A stretch of DNA of 64,000 bases from Janthinobacterium sp. PAMC25594 (GTDB lineage Bacteria; Pseudomonadota; Gammaproteobacteria; Burkholderiales; Burkholderiaceae_D), in the NCBI RefSeq assembly GCF_019443505.1, contig NZ_CP080377.1:5270001-5334000 (forward strand). The letters run 5' to 3'. A model generated the notes under the pieces. It had not been told where the DNA came from. It saw only the letters and a list, made by a program, of their open reading frames with translations, and did not search any database. Each line of letters starts with the position of its first letter. Position 1 is the first letter of the stretch. The translations under genes and the position numbers were made by a program. Below, in pieces: positions 8,612 through 17,817 of this stretch.

Positions 8612-10110
8612 ACCGCCCGTATCAAACAGTTGTAGTGTCGCTCAGTGCGCTGATCGTATTGGCCGGATGCGCGGTCGGCCCCGACTATTCACGGCCTGTG
8701 CCGCCGTCGCTGCCATCGTCGCAGTTCTCCAGTGGTACCGGCCAGGCGCACGCCGGTTTCATCCCGGGGGCGGTCGAGGTGGAGTGGTGGCGCACCTTCG
8801 ACGATACGGTGCTGGTCACCCTGATCCAGCGGGCGCTGGCGGCCAACCATGACGTCGGCATCGCTGCCGTTCGGCTCGCGGAGGCAAAAGCCCTGCTGCG
8901 CGAAGACCGGCAGGGCTTCCTGCCGAGTGGCGGAGCCGCGCTTGCTTACGAGCAGCGTCGTTTGAGCAAGATCGAGACGCTACCGGGCCAGCCGCGTCAG
9001 AGCGAGACGTATCGCGGCACCGTCGACGCTGCCTGGGAAATCGACCTGTTTGGCCGCGTGCGGCGCTCCGTGGAGGCGGGACGGGCGCTGGCGGGCTCAC
9101 GCGAAGCGTTGCTGCGCGGCGTGCAGGCGGGCGTTGCCGCCGCAGTGGCGGGCACCTGGTTCGAGCTGGGCGGCATCGAGGCTGAACTCGCTGTTGTCGC
9201 CAGCATCCGGCAAAGCCAGCGCGACAGCCTGGCGCTGGTCGAGCGCCTGATGAGCGTGGGTGCTGCCAGCGAACTTGACCGGCTTCGTGCCGAAGCCTTG
9301 CTGCGCACAGTGGAGGTAGCCATGCCCGAGCTGGAACGCCGCCGCGCGGCTTCCGTCAACGCACTGGCCATCCTCCTGGGCGAAATCCCGCAAACGTTCA
9401 GCCTTCCCGCTGCCATGCCAGCGCGTGAAGCGCTGACAGTGCGGACGATCGCCGTGGGCGATCCCGCCACGCTGCTCGCACGGCGCGCCGATATTGCGGC
9501 GGCAGAACGAAACCTTGCTGCGGCGACCGCGCGGATCGGGGTGGAGACGGCCGGTCTCTACCCCGAGATCCAGGTGCTCGGTTCCATCGGGCTCGTTGGG
9601 GGCAGTCTCGATGCCATGGGTGACGCTGGAATGCAGTCGAGCTTCCTCGGCCCGGTGATGCGTTGGAATCTGCTCGACAGGGGGCGCGTGCGCGCCCGGA
9701 TCGCCGCCAGCGAGGCACGTGCCCAGGCGGCCCTGCTCGCGTATGACCAGACCGTGTTGCGCGCACTACAGGAAACGGAGGATGCCTTCAAGGCCTATGG
9801 CAGCGCCGGCAGCACGCTTGGACTGCGGCTGCTTGAGTCGGCGGCAAATCGCGAGGCGGCGCATCTTGCCAGGCTGCGGTTTGCGGAGGGGGAAGGCCTC
9901 TACCTGGATGTACTCGAAGCGGAACGCGCCGACTTTGCCAGTCAGCGTGGACTCGCGGTCGCGCGCACCAACCAGCGGCTTGCCGTTGTCAGCATCTACA
10001 AGGCACTGGGCGGCGGCTGGGAGGTTTGTGCGCAGACAAATGACGACTGCGGCGGCGCCCGGACCATTCCTCGATCGCGCTTCGCGAAACAACTCAGCGA
10101 CAGGAATTGA
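8608..10110 (+). CDS. Outer-membrane efflux lipoprotein (OprM/NodT family)
   Basis: A 500-residue trimeric channel protein for the preceding pump. It begins with a lipoprotein signal peptide (lipobox LAGC, then AVGPDYSRP, a hallmark of the OprM family) and contains two OEP repeats with long helices (WWRTFDDTVLVTLIQRAL; SVEAGRALAGSREALLRGVQA; RADIAAAERNLAAATARIGV). The ATG at 8608 overlaps the pump's stop (ATGA) and has an AGGAG at good spacing, so I prefer it to the longer upstream reading. The C-terminal tail after GGGWEV (about 25 residues, two Cys and several Arg) extends beyond the usual end of the family. Confidence 0.92.
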   Translation: MNRPYQTVVVSLSALIVLAGCAVGPDYSRPVPPSLPSSQFSSGTGQAHAGFIPGAVEVEWWRTFDDTVLVTLIQRALAANHDVGIAAVRLAEAKALLREDRQGFLPSGGAALAYEQRRLSKIETLPGQPRQSETYRGTVDAAWEIDLFGRVRRSVEAGRALAGSREALLRGVQAGVAAAVAGTWFELGGIEAELAVVASIRQSQRDSLALVERLMSVGAASELDRLRAEALLRTVEVAMPELERRRAASVNALAILLGEIPQTFSLPAAMPAREALTVRTIAVGDPATLLARRADIAAAERNLAAATARIGVETAGLYPEIQVLGSIGLVGGSLDAMGDAGMQSSFLGPVMRWNLLDRGRVRARIAASEARAQAALLAYDQTVLRALQETEDAFKAYGSAGSTLGLRLLESAANREAAHLARLRFAEGEGLYLDVLEAERADFASQRGLAVARTNQRLAVVSIYKALGGGWEVCAQTNDDCGGARTIPRSRFAKQLSDRN

Positions 10111-10327
10111 CCTTACTTAGCGGCATCCCGGGCCGATCCTGTGTATGGCGGGCCGCCCGGGCCTTGCGTCGTATCTCTTGACCACCAGTGTTGCAGGCCA
10201 AACACTGAGAGCCTACTCCAGTAGATGAATACAACCTTGTGCTCGGCTGTTGGATCGACTGGTCAGCGATGAGAGGTGCCGGTCGGCTGACGTCCTCAAG
10301 TCACTGGGAGTTTCTGTTCGCCGAAGG

Positions 10328-11371
10328 TCATCGTGTGCCGTGCAGTGCGCGCGCGCAATCCTTGATCAGGGCCGGACCGGCGTAAATCAGGCCGCTGTAC
10401 AGCTGCACCAGCTGCGCGCCCGCCTCGAACTTGGCCAAGGCATCCTTGCCCTGCATGATGCCGCCCACGCCGATGATGGGCAGCGCATCGCCCAGTTCCG
10501 CCTTCAGCAGGCGGATGACATTGTTCGACAGTTCGAACACGGGCGCGCCCGACAGGCCGCCCGCTTCCGCGCCGTGCGGCATGCCTTCGACGGCGCTGCG
10601 CGACAGGGTCGTGTTGGTGGCGATGACGCCATCGATGCGGTGGCGCGTGAGCGACTCGGCGATGCTTTTGACCTGTTCACCATCCATGTCCGGCGCGATT
10701 TTCAGGGCCAGCGGCACGTAGCGCTTGTACTTGTCCGCCAGGCGCGCCTGGGCATCCTTGAGCTGCGACAGCAGGGCGTCGAGTTCGGACGCGCCCTGCA
10801 ACTGGCGCAGGTTTTTCGTGTTGGGCGACGAGATGTTCACCGTCACATAGCTGGCATACGGGTAGACTTTTTCCAGGCACAGCAGGTAATCGTCGGCCGC
10901 CCGTTCGATGGGCGTGTCGGCGTTCTTGCCGACGTTCAGGCCCAGCACGCCGGCGCGGTTCTGGTAAAACTTCGACGCCTGCACGTTGGCCACGAAGGCG
11001 TCCACACCGCCATTGTTGAAACCCATGCGGTTGATGATGCCCTGCGCCTGCGGTAGGCGGAACATGCGCGGTTTCGGATTGCCCGCCTGCGCGCGCGGCG
11101 TGACGGTGCCCACTTCGATGGAGCCAAAACCCAGGTCGGCCAGCGCGTCGATGTAGGCGCCATCCTTGTCCAGGCCGGCGGCCAGGCCCACGGGATTGGG
11201 GAAGGTAATGCCCATCACCGTGCGCGGATCAAGCGCCGGTTTTCCGGCCAGCTTGGTCAGGCCCAGCGCGCTGGCGCGTTTCAGGGCGGGCAGGGTGAGA
11301 TGGTGGGCCGCTTCGGCATCCATTGAAAACAGCAGCGGGCGGGCGAGGGAGTACAGGAATTTTTCAGACAT
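10328..11371 (-). CDS. pyrD: Dihydroorotate dehydrogenase (quinone), class 2
   Basis: A 347-residue flavoprotein of the inner-membrane face that oxidises dihydroorotate to orotate with quinone as acceptor, step four of pyrimidine synthesis. Evidence: the N-terminal amphipathic helix typical of class 2 enzymes ([19 protein letters not shown]), the FMN-binding [23 protein letters not shown]-like [19 protein letters not shown], the catalytic-Ser region [14 protein letters not shown], and the phosphate-binding IIGVGGI and [11 protein letters not shown]. It is transcribed alone, separated by about 200 bases from both neighbours. Confidence 0.95.
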   Translation of the reverse strand: MSEKFLYSLARPLLFSMDAEAAHHLTLPALKRASALGLTKLAGKPALDPRTVMGITFPNPVGLAAGLDKDGAYIDALADLGFGSIEVGTVTPRAQAGNPKPRMFRLPQAQGIINRMGFNNGGVDAFVANVQASKFYQNRAGVLGLNVGKNADTPIERAADDYLLCLEKVYPYASYVTVNISSPNTKNLRQLQGASELDALLSQLKDAQARLADKYKRYVPLALKIAPDMDGEQVKSIAESLTRHRIDGVIATNTTLSRSAVEGMPHGAEAGGLSGAPVFELSNNVIRLLKAELGDALPIIGVGGIMQGKDALAKFEAGAQLVQLYSGLIYAGPALIKDCARALHGTR

Positions 11372-11576
11372 GGGGGCGCTTTTAGGGTGGTGCGCAGGCC
11401 GCCGGGAAGGGCTGGCGGCGCGCGAAATAAGTGCCGTATTTTACCGTGTTCCACGCGGCTGTCGGGTGTATAGTTCTTGTTGGTCTGATGCAATATTGAT
11501 TCCTTGCTAATTTGCATCCGGCTGTGGACTTTCCTGTTTTTTCTCTGTTCTGTTTACTTCATAAGCGAGACATCGA

Positions 11577-14500
11577 TTGAAAAAGACACGCATCCTGACC
11601 GCCATCGCGGCCGCCAGCGCACTGCTGCTGAGCCACCCGGCCCTGGCCCTGCCCAATACGCAAGACACCCGCATGCTGAGCGAACCGGCCGTCTCCAGCC
11701 GCCATATCGCCTTCATCTATGCGGGCGACCTGTGGCTGTCGAACCTGGACGGCGGCGGCGCGCGGCGCCTCACGTCCGACCTGGGCGACAAGTCCAACCC
11801 TGTGTTCTCGCCCGACGGCAGCCAGATCGCGTATAGCGCCAACATCGACGGCAATATCGACGTGTATGTGATCGCGGCGGCGGGCGGCGTGCCGCGCCGC
11901 CTGACCTTCCACCCGGGCGCGGACCTGGCGCAGTCGTTCACGCCCGATGGTCAGGCCGTGATGTTCACCTCGCCCCGCGCCGCCTTCAATAACCGCTTCC
12001 AGAAGCTGTTCACGGTGCCCGTGGCGGGCGGCGTGGAAACCCAGCTGGAGATCCCCAACGCGTCGCGCGCCGCGTATTCGCCCGATGGCCAGCGCATTGC
12101 GTACAACCCGCTGATGCCGGCCTTCAAACAGTGGAAGCGCTACCGGGGCGGCACCAATTCCTGGCTGTGGCTGTTTTCGTCCAGCGACAAATCCATTGAA
12201 AAAATCCCCCAGCCGACCACGCGCTCGAACGACGTCGATCCGATGTGGATCAAGGACACCGTGTACTTCCGCTCGGACCGCAACGGCGAATTCAACCTGT
12301 TCGCGTATGACGTCAAGACGAAGGCCGTGCGCCAGTTGACGCGGCATGCGGATTTCCCCGTGCTGAACGCATCGGCGGCGAACGGCACCATCGTCTACGA
12401 GCAGGCGGGTTACCTGCACGCGTTTGACATCGCCAGCGGCCAGGCGCGGAAACTCGCCATCGGCGTGGCCAGCGACCTGGGGCAGACGCGCCCCCGCTGG
12501 GTCAAGAATGCGAAATACATCCGCGACGCGTCGATTTCGCCGTCGGGCGCGCGCATCGCCTTCGAGTACCGGGGCGAGATCGTCACCATCCCCGCCGACA
12601 AGGGCGACGTGCGCAACCTGACGCAGACGGCCGGCGCGCACGAGCGCACGCCGATCTGGTCGCCCGATGGCCGCTCGGTCGCGTATTTCTCGGACGAGTC
12701 GGGAGAATATGAACTGCATGTGCGCGCGCAGGACGGCAAGGGCGCCGTGAAAAAGCTCAAGCTCAATGGCAGCGGATTTTATGACAACGCCGTCTGGTCG
12801 CCCGACAGCCGGAAGATCGCGTTTGCCGATAATGGCTGGAGCATGTACGTGATCGACGTGGGCAACGGCAAGGTGCAAAAGATAGCCACGGAGCCGATGT
12901 ATGGCGTCGACAAGAGCATGCGCGCCTCGTGGGCGCCCGATTCGCGCTGGCTGGCCTATACGCTCAATTCGCCCACCTACACGCGCAGCGCCTACATCTA
13001 TTCCGTGGAGCAGAACAAGTCCATGCCAGTGACCGATGGCCTGTCCGACGTGGCCGAACCCGTGTTCGACAAGAGCGGCAAATACCTGTACTTCTTCGCT
13101 TCGACCAACGCAGGCCCCAGCAACAACTGGTTCTCGCAGCAGAACGAAGACAACCTGGTGACGCGCACCGTGTGGATGGCCGTGCTGCGGCGCGATTTGC
13201 CGTCGCCGCTGATCAAGGAAAGCGACGAGGAAAAGGCTGCCAGCGCGGAGAGCAAGAAAGACATGGCCAAGGCGGAAGCCGAGTCGAAAAACGAGCCGAA
13301 GATCGATCCGAAGACGGGCCGCGACGACCCGAAAGTGGCCGTGGCGCCCGTGGCGCCGATTGCCATCGATTTCGACGGCATCGCCACGCGCATCGTCGAC
13401 CTGCCGCTGCCGGCCGGGCAGTTCTCCAGCCTGGCCGCCGGCGCCGCCGGGCAGATCTTCCTGCTGCGTGAAAGCGACGGCAAGAAGGCCGTGCAGCGCT
13501 TCGATTTGAAGGAGCGCAAGGCGGAAACCGTGGTGATGGAGGCGGACGACTTCGAGGTGTCGGCCGACGGCAAGAAGCTGCTGTACCGGCAGAAGGACAA
13601 CTGGGCCATGGGGTCCGCCACGGGCAAGCTGCTGGCGCCGGGCGAGGGCAAGATCAAGGTCGACGCCATCGAAGTGAAAGCCGATCCGCGCGCCGAATGG
13701 ACGCAGATTTTCAATGAAGTCTGGCGCATCAACCGCGACTATTTCTATGACCCGGGCATGCATGGGGTGGACTGGAAGGCCATGCGCGACAAGTACGCCG
13801 TGTTCCTGCCCGAACTGGCTAGCCGCGCCGACCTGAACCGCCTGATTCAATGGATGTGCAGCGAACTGGCCGTGGGCCACCACCGCGGCGGCGGCGGCGA
13901 CGATTTTGTCGAGGCGAAGAAAGTGCCGGGCGGCTTGCTGGGCGCCGATTACGAAGTGCGCGACGGCCATTACCGCTTCAAGAAGGTGTATGGCGGCTTG
14001 AACTGGAATCCGGCCCTGCGCGCGCCGCTGACGGAGCCGGGCCTGAACGTGAAGGCGGGCGAATACCTGCTGGCCGTCGACAGCCGTCCTTTGCTGCCGC
14101 CGACGAACTTGTACAGCGCCTTCGAGAACACGGCCGGCAAGGCCATCGACCTGACCGTGGGGCCATCGGCCGACGGCAAGGGCGCGCGCACGATCACCGT
14201 CGTGCCCGTGCCGACCGAGGATGCCTTGCGCAACCGCGACTGGATCGAAGGCAATATGCGCAAGGTCAATGCGGCCACGGGCGGCAAGGTGGCGTACGTG
14301 TACGTGCCCAATACGGCGGGCCTGGGCCACACTTACTTCAAGCGCTATTTCTTCCCGCAGGCGGACAAGCAGGCCATCATCGTCGACGAGCGTTTCAATG
14401 GCGGCGGCAGCGTGGCCGATTACTACATCGAGATCCTGCAGAAGAAGGAAATCGCCTGGTGGACCATGCGCTACGGCGCCGACATGAAGACGCCGTCCGC

Positions 14501-14888
14501 CTCGATCCAGGGACCGCGCGCCATGCTGATCGACGAGACGGCCGGTTCGGGCGGCGACCTGCTGCCGTGGATGTTCCGCAAAAACAACATGGGCCCGCTG
14601 ATAGGCAAGGCGACGTGGGGCGGCCTGGTGGGCGTGCTGGGTTTTCCCGTGCTGATGGATGGCGGCTTCATCACGGCGCCGAACCTGGCGTTCTGGACGC
14701 GCGAAAACGGTTGGGGCGTGGAAAACGAAGGCGTGCCGCCCGATATCGAAGTCGAGCAAACGCCGGCCGACGTCATCGCCGGACGCGATCCGCAACTGGA
14801 AAAGGCGATCGAGGTGATTCAGGCCGAACTGGCGAAGAACCCGCCCGCGCGGCCTGCGCGTCCGGCGTTTCCGGACAAGAGCAAGTAG
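11577..14888 (+). CDS. Tricorn-like S41 peptidase with beta-propeller domains
   Basis: An exported protein of 1,103 residues. A signal peptide (ILTAIAAASALLLSHPALA) precedes two propeller regions with WD40/PD40-type repeats (SPDGSQIAYS, SPDGQRIAYN, SPDGRSVAYFS), then a Lys/Glu-rich linker, a tricorn core (WRINRDYFYDPGMHGVDW), a PDZ domain (residues 800-870) and a C-terminal S41 protease domain with the nucleophile Ser991 in TAGSGGD and a Glu in NEGVPPDIEVEQTP. Homologues degrade oligopeptides. The position of the tricorn Ser-His pair reads Gly767-His768, see findings. The start codon is TTG at 11577; no in-frame ATG lies upstream of the signal peptide. Confidence 0.88.
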   Translation: MKKTRILTAIAAASALLLSHPALALPNTQDTRMLSEPAVSSRHIAFIYAGDLWLSNLDGGGARRLTSDLGDKSNPVFSPDGSQIAYSANIDGNIDVYVIAAAGGVPRRLTFHPGADLAQSFTPDGQAVMFTSPRAAFNNRFQKLFTVPVAGGVETQLEIPNASRAAYSPDGQRIAYNPLMPAFKQWKRYRGGTNSWLWLFSSSDKSIEKIPQPTTRSNDVDPMWIKDTVYFRSDRNGEFNLFAYDVKTKAVRQLTRHADFPVLNASAANGTIVYEQAGYLHAFDIASGQARKLAIGVASDLGQTRPRWVKNAKYIRDASISPSGARIAFEYRGEIVTIPADKGDVRNLTQTAGAHERTPIWSPDGRSVAYFSDESGEYELHVRAQDGKGAVKKLKLNGSGFYDNAVWSPDSRKIAFADNGWSMYVIDVGNGKVQKIATEPMYGVDKSMRASWAPDSRWLAYTLNSPTYTRSAYIYSVEQNKSMPVTDGLSDVAEPVFDKSGKYLYFFASTNAGPSNNWFSQQNEDNLVTRTVWMAVLRRDLPSPLIKESDEEKAASAESKKDMAKAEAESKNEPKIDPKTGRDDPKVAVAPVAPIAIDFDGIATRIVDLPLPAGQFSSLAAGAAGQIFLLRESDGKKAVQRFDLKERKAETVVMEADDFEVSADGKKLLYRQKDNWAMGSATGKLLAPGEGKIKVDAIEVKADPRAEWTQIFNEVWRINRDYFYDPGMHGVDWKAMRDKYAVFLPELASRADLNRLIQWMCSELAVGHHRGGGGDDFVEAKKVPGGLLGADYEVRDGHYRFKKVYGGLNWNPALRAPLTEPGLNVKAGEYLLAVDSRPLLPPTNLYSAFENTAGKAIDLTVGPSADGKGARTITVVPVPTEDALRNRDWIEGNMRKVNAATGGKVAYVYVPNTAGLGHTYFKRYFFPQADKQAIIVDERFNGGGSVADYYIEILQKKEIAWWTMRYGADMKTPSASIQGPRAMLIDETAGSGGDLLPWMFRKNNMGPLIGKATWGGLVGVLGFPVLMDGGFITAPNLAFWTRENGWGVENEGVPPDIEVEQTPADVIAGRDPQLEKAIEVIQAELAKNPPARPARPAFPDKSK

Positions 14889-15034
14889 GTCGGATTAGGC
14901 GCGAAGCGCCGTAATCCGAATTGTATCGCCAACCCGCCAACAATGTGTCGGATTACGCGCCTTGCGCTAATCCGACCTACCTTGCACTGTTCGATTCACC
15001 CGGTAGGTCGGATTAGCGAAGCGTAATCCGACAC
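14885..15034. repeat. Cluster of three REP-type palindromes
   Basis: Three related hairpins share GTAGGTCGGATTA at one side and TAATCCGAC at the other: 14885-14920 (loop region gGCGC-gaa-GCGCCg), 14947-14980 in inverted orientation, and 15003-15032 with a short GCGAAGC loop. The first two form an inverted pair like a REPIN. The first unit starts inside the stop codon of the tricorn-like gene (GTAG). Such elements are usually scattered through a genome by a REP-associated transposase; none is encoded here. They also separate two convergent genes and could act as transcript ends. Confidence 0.85.
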
Positions 15035-15052
15035 CATTGTTTGACCCCGGGT

Positions 15053-15775
15053 TTACAGGATCACCCACTGCCCCTTGATGCGCGCTTCCAGCGGCTTGAA
15101 GTTGATTTTATACGCCATCTTCGGGCTTTGTTCGATCCAGTAGCCCAGGTAGATATACGGCAGGTTCAGTTCGCGCGCCTGGGCGATTTGCCACAGCACG
15201 TTGTAGGTGCCGTACGAGGCGCCCGGCACGTCGGGATCGAAAAACGTGTAGACGGACGACAGGCCATCGGCCAGCACGTCGATGATGCTGACCATGCGCA
15301 GGATGCCGGCGGCATCGCGAAATTCCACCAGGCGTGTGTTGACCCGGCTTTGCAGCAAAAATTGCGCGTACTGGTCGCGGCTGTCCTGGTCCATGCCGCC
15401 GCCCGCGTGGCGCGTGCTCTGGTAGCGCAGATACAGTTCGTAGTGCTCGTCGAGGAAGGACAGGGTGGCCACGCCCGCTTGCAGGTCGGCGTGCCGGTTC
15501 CAGGCGCGGCGCTGGTTGCGGTTGGGGGTGAACGATTGCGCCACCACGCGCACGGGGATGCAGGCCTGGCAGCCGTCGCAGTACGGCCGGTAGGTGAAGA
15601 TGCCGCTGCGGCGAAAGCCGTTGCGCACCAGTTCCGAATACACGTCGCTGTTGATCAGGTGCGAAGGCGTGGCCACCTGCGAGCGGGCCTGGCGGTCGTC
15701 CAGGTAGCTGCACGGATACGGTGCCGTCGTGTAGAACTGCAGGGTGGCAAACGGTAGTTCGTTCAGGTGCGTCAT
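15053..15775 (-). CDS. bpt: Aspartate/glutamate leucyltransferase
   Basis: A 240-residue member of the ATE1-like family. Bpt moves leucine from Leu-tRNA to N-terminal Asp or Glu, marking proteins for ClpS-ClpAP degradation. Diagnostic features are the Cys-rich N-terminal domain ([13 protein letters not shown], then [12 protein letters not shown] near residue 68) and the C-terminal GNAT-like domain ([14 protein letters not shown] [27 protein letters not shown]). Full length. It lies directly upstream in orientation of nothing else but just downstream of aat (60-base gap), so the two N-degron transferases form one transcription unit with the NUDIX gene. Confidence 0.92.
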   Translation of the reverse strand: MTHLNELPFATLQFYTTAPYPCSYLDDRQARSQVATPSHLINSDVYSELVRNGFRRSGIFTYRPYCDGCQACIPVRVVAQSFTPNRNQRRAWNRHADLQAGVATLSFLDEHYELYLRYQSTRHAGGGMDQDSRDQYAQFLLQSRVNTRLVEFRDAAGILRMVSIIDVLADGLSSVYTFFDPDVPGASYGTYNVLWQIAQARELNLPYIYLGYWIEQSPKMAYKINFKPLEARIKGQWVIL

Positions 15776-15835
15776 GCTGATCCTGTCTGGTCTGGCCGCG
15801 GCAATGGATGTCTGTGTGAAGCTATCATAGCTTTT

Positions 15836-16552
15836 TTACGTCGGTGGCGCAGCATGCCAATCGGTGATTTGCGCTGCTTCAATGGCGATCCTCACATGGG
15901 CCAGGAAGCGCGCGCGCGAAATGGGCGCCGCGCCCAGCGAGGCCAGGTGTTTTGTTTCTTGCTGGCAGTCAATCATGGTCACGCCGCGCGCCCGCAAAAA
16001 GCGCACGAGGTGCGCCAGCGCGATTTTCGACCCATCCGAGACGCGCGCAAACATCGATTCGCCATAGAACATGCGCCCGATCGACACGCCATACGCGCCG
16101 CCCACCAGTTCGCCGTCCAGCCACAGTTCCGACGAGTGCGCGTAGCCCAGCTTGTGCAAGCCCGTGTAGCCGGCGATGATCTCGTCGGAAATCCAGGTGC
16201 CCGGGCCATCCTTGCGCGGCGCCGCGCAGGCGCGCATGACGGCGTCGAAATCGCCGTCGAAGCGCAGTTGCCAGCGCCCGTCCGTGGCGGCGCTGCGCTC
16301 GACCTTGCGGATGGCCTTGGCCAGGCTGTCGGAGACCTTGAAGTCCTCTGTCATCAGCACCATGCGCGGATCGGTGCTCCACCAGAGTATGGGCTGGCCC
16401 TCGGAAAACCAGGGGAAGATGCCGTGCCGGTAGGCGTCGAGCAGGCGCGCGGGCGACAGGTCGGCGCCGGCCGCCAGCAGGCCGGGCGCTTCATCGGTGA
16501 GGGCGCGCGAGACGTCGGGAAAGGGTGTGTGGATATCGAGCCAGGGAATCAT
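15836..16552 (-). CDS. aat: Leucyl/phenylalanyl-tRNA--protein transferase
   Basis: A 238-residue enzyme that adds Leu or Phe to N-terminal Lys or Arg, the classical bacterial N-end-rule step. Motifs include [25 protein letters not shown], the [10 protein letters not shown] segment, the [21 protein letters not shown] block (present as [11 protein letters not shown]) and [18 protein letters not shown]. Length matches the family. It sits between the NUDIX gene and bpt on the same strand. Confidence 0.95.
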   Translation of the reverse strand: MIPWLDIHTPFPDVSRALTDEAPGLLAAGADLSPARLLDAYRHGIFPWFSEGQPILWWSTDPRMVLMTEDFKVSDSLAKAIRKVERSAATDGRWQLRFDGDFDAVMRACAAPRKDGPGTWISDEIIAGYTGLHKLGYAHSSELWLDGELVGGAYGVSIGRMFYGESMFARVSDGSKIALAHLVRFLRARGVTMIDCQQETKHLASLGAAPISRARFLAHVRIAIEAAQITDWHAAPPT

Positions 16553-16582
16553 GCCATCGCAATGGTAATGGGGTGGATGGGC

Positions 16583-17161
16583 TTACTCGGCGTCGGCGCG
16601 CGCCATCGGGCGCGTGATGTCGCCCGTATGGAAACCATAGCTGCCGCCTTCGCGGATTTTCACGCGGTCGGCAAAGAACAGTTCCAAGGTGGCGCGGATG
16701 GTGGGGAAGGCCAGGTCATCCCAGGGAATCTGCGCTTCCGTAAACAGCTGTACCTCCAGGCTTTCGATGCCTGGCGCGAAATCGAGGTCGCGCAAACGCG
16801 CCAGGTAAAACAGGTGCACCTGGTGCACGCGCTGTACGTTGAGCAGCGAAAACAGGGGTCCCAGCTCGATATTCGCGCCTGCTTCCTCCACCGTTTCGCG
16901 CTCGGCCGCGTCGGACGTGGTTTCATCGTTTTCCATGAAGCCGGCCGGCAGGGTCCAGTAGCCGAGGCGCGGCTCGATGGCGCGCTTGCACAGCAAGACC
17001 TGCAGCTGGCCATCCTCTTCCCATACGGGAATCGAGCCGACCACCATTTTCGGGTTCTGGTAATGGATGGCGTCACAGTTGGCGCAGACATAGCGCGGAC
17101 GGTTGTCGCCTTCCGGGATGGACAGGCTGACAGGATGGGCGCATTCGGAGCAGAATTTCAT
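16583..17161 (-). CDS. NUDIX hydrolase with zinc ribbon
   Basis: A 192-residue protein. The N-terminus carries a four-Cys zinc ribbon (CSEC ... CANC), as in NudC-like NADH pyrophosphatases. The Nudix box follows: AGFMENDETTSDAAERETVEEAGA, with the expected G-x5-E-x7-REUXEEXGU spacing except that the first Gly context is AGFME. It would hydrolyse a nucleoside diphosphate linked to another moiety; the substrate is unknown. The ATG at 17161 places the ribbon at the very start; a longer reading to 17266 adds residues without similarity to the family. Confidence 0.85.
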   Translation of the reverse strand: MKFCSECAHPVSLSIPEGDNRPRYVCANCDAIHYQNPKMVVGSIPVWEEDGQLQVLLCKRAIEPRLGYWTLPAGFMENDETTSDAAERETVEEAGANIELGPLFSLLNVQRVHQVHLFYLARLRDLDFAPGIESLEVQLFTEAQIPWDDLAFPTIRATLELFFADRVKIREGGSYGFHTGDITRPMARADAE

Positions 17162-17312
17162 GGGTGGGCTTCGGAAAAATGGGTGTCTGGTGTAACGCTT
17201 ACTGTACACCGATTGCGTGCTGTGTGGCGTGACGAGCGGACACAATGCCAACCGGCAATTGGCCAAGTTTTATAATTAAATAGCTCTATTGCAGTCTAAG
17301 TTGAGATAGCTA

Positions 17313-17342
17313 TTGCCTAAGCCACCCGTTTGCCCTTATAAT
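17313..17342 (+). promoter_or_regulatory. Sigma-70 promoter of the first tRNA-fMet copy
   Basis: TTGCCT at 17313 and a perfect TATAAT at 17337, with an 18-base spacer. The -10 box ends six bases before the tRNA start. Confidence 0.6.
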
Positions 17343-17347
17343 TCGAG

Positions 17348-17424
17348 TGCGGGGTGGAGCAGTCTGGCAGCTCGTCGGGCTCATAACCCGAAGGTCACAG
17401 GTTCAAATCCTGTCCCCGCAACCA
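17348..17424 (+). tRNA. Initiator tRNA-fMet (CAT), copy 1
   Basis: A 77-nt tRNA with encoded CCA. The anticodon loop is CTCATAA flanked by three consecutive G-C pairs (GGG/CCC), the hallmark of initiator tRNA. The T-arm reads GGTTCAAATCC. Base 1 is U facing A72, not the C1/A72 mismatch of E. coli. Confidence 0.97.
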
Positions 17425-17433
17425 ATACCGGAA

Positions 17434-17468
17434 AGCCGCTGACTCTTGCAAAAGATCAGCGGCTTTTT
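17434..17468 (+). terminator. Terminator of tRNA-fMet copy 1
   Basis: AGCCGCTGA pairs with TCAGCGGCT (9 bp) followed by T5. A closely related hairpin (CCGCTGG/CCAGCGG) occurs just right of attR, where it would have followed copy 2 before insertion. Confidence 0.9.
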
Positions 17469-17531
17469 CCATTTCCGCCGATGGGCAATACCCGCCAGGC
17501 AGGGCAGGCATGACATTGTCAATTCTTGCCC

Positions 17532-17561
17532 TTTACGCCGCGCAACAATCTGGTATATAAT
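17532..17561 (+). promoter_or_regulatory. Promoter of the second tRNA-fMet copy
   Basis: TATAAT at 17556 with a weak -35 (TTTACG at 17532, 18-base spacer). The 13 bases from the -10 box to the tRNA start match copy 1. Confidence 0.5.
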
Positions 17562-17566
17562 TCGAG

Positions 17567-17643
17567 TGCGGGGTGGAGCAGTCTGGCAGCTCGTCGGGCT
17601 CATAACCCGAAGGTCACAGGTTCAAATCCTGTCCCCGCAACCA
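17567..17643 (+). tRNA. Initiator tRNA-fMet (CAT), copy 2, insertion target
   Basis: Identical over all 77 bases to copy 1, including CCA. Its last 20 bases are the left attachment core of the integrated element, so insertion has left the tRNA intact but replaced everything downstream of the CCA. Confidence 0.97.
17624..17643 (+). other. attL core (tRNA-fMet 3' end)
   Basis: Twenty bases ending in the CCA of tRNA-fMet copy 2, repeated exactly at 33613-33632. To the right the sequence is element DNA; the chromosomal continuation is found after attR. Confidence 0.92.
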
Positions 17644-17723
17644 GTTTCTTAAGTCGTTGATTCCCAAAGGTTTTCCCTCAGTGTGCTAGGGTTTTCGGGG
17701 GTCTCGCAAGTGTAACACCAAGC

Positions 17724-17759
17724 AACGCGCCTCGGATGACTTCGAAGCGCGTTTTTTTT
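17724..17759 (+). terminator. Rightward terminator supplied by the element
   Basis: AACGCGC and GCGCGTT form a 7-bp stem with a 16-base loop, followed by a run of T to 17759. It lies about 80 bases past the tRNA and can stop tRNA transcription from entering the element, replacing the displaced native terminator. Confidence 0.6.
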
Positions 17760-17817
17760 CGCCCGTTGTGCGCCGGGGCCGCGCCCAGGGCGCGCATGTG
17801 AGTTGCGGGCGGGATTC

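Noticed and set aside
10111..10327. Terminator after the efflux operon
   Set aside because: CCCGGGCC and GGCCGCCCGGG can pair in part but no T run follows; not strong enough to list.
11559..14795. 1,078-codon antisense frame over the tricorn-like gene
   Set aside because: Same cause: codon-phase shadow of a real gene; composition is unlike a folded protein.
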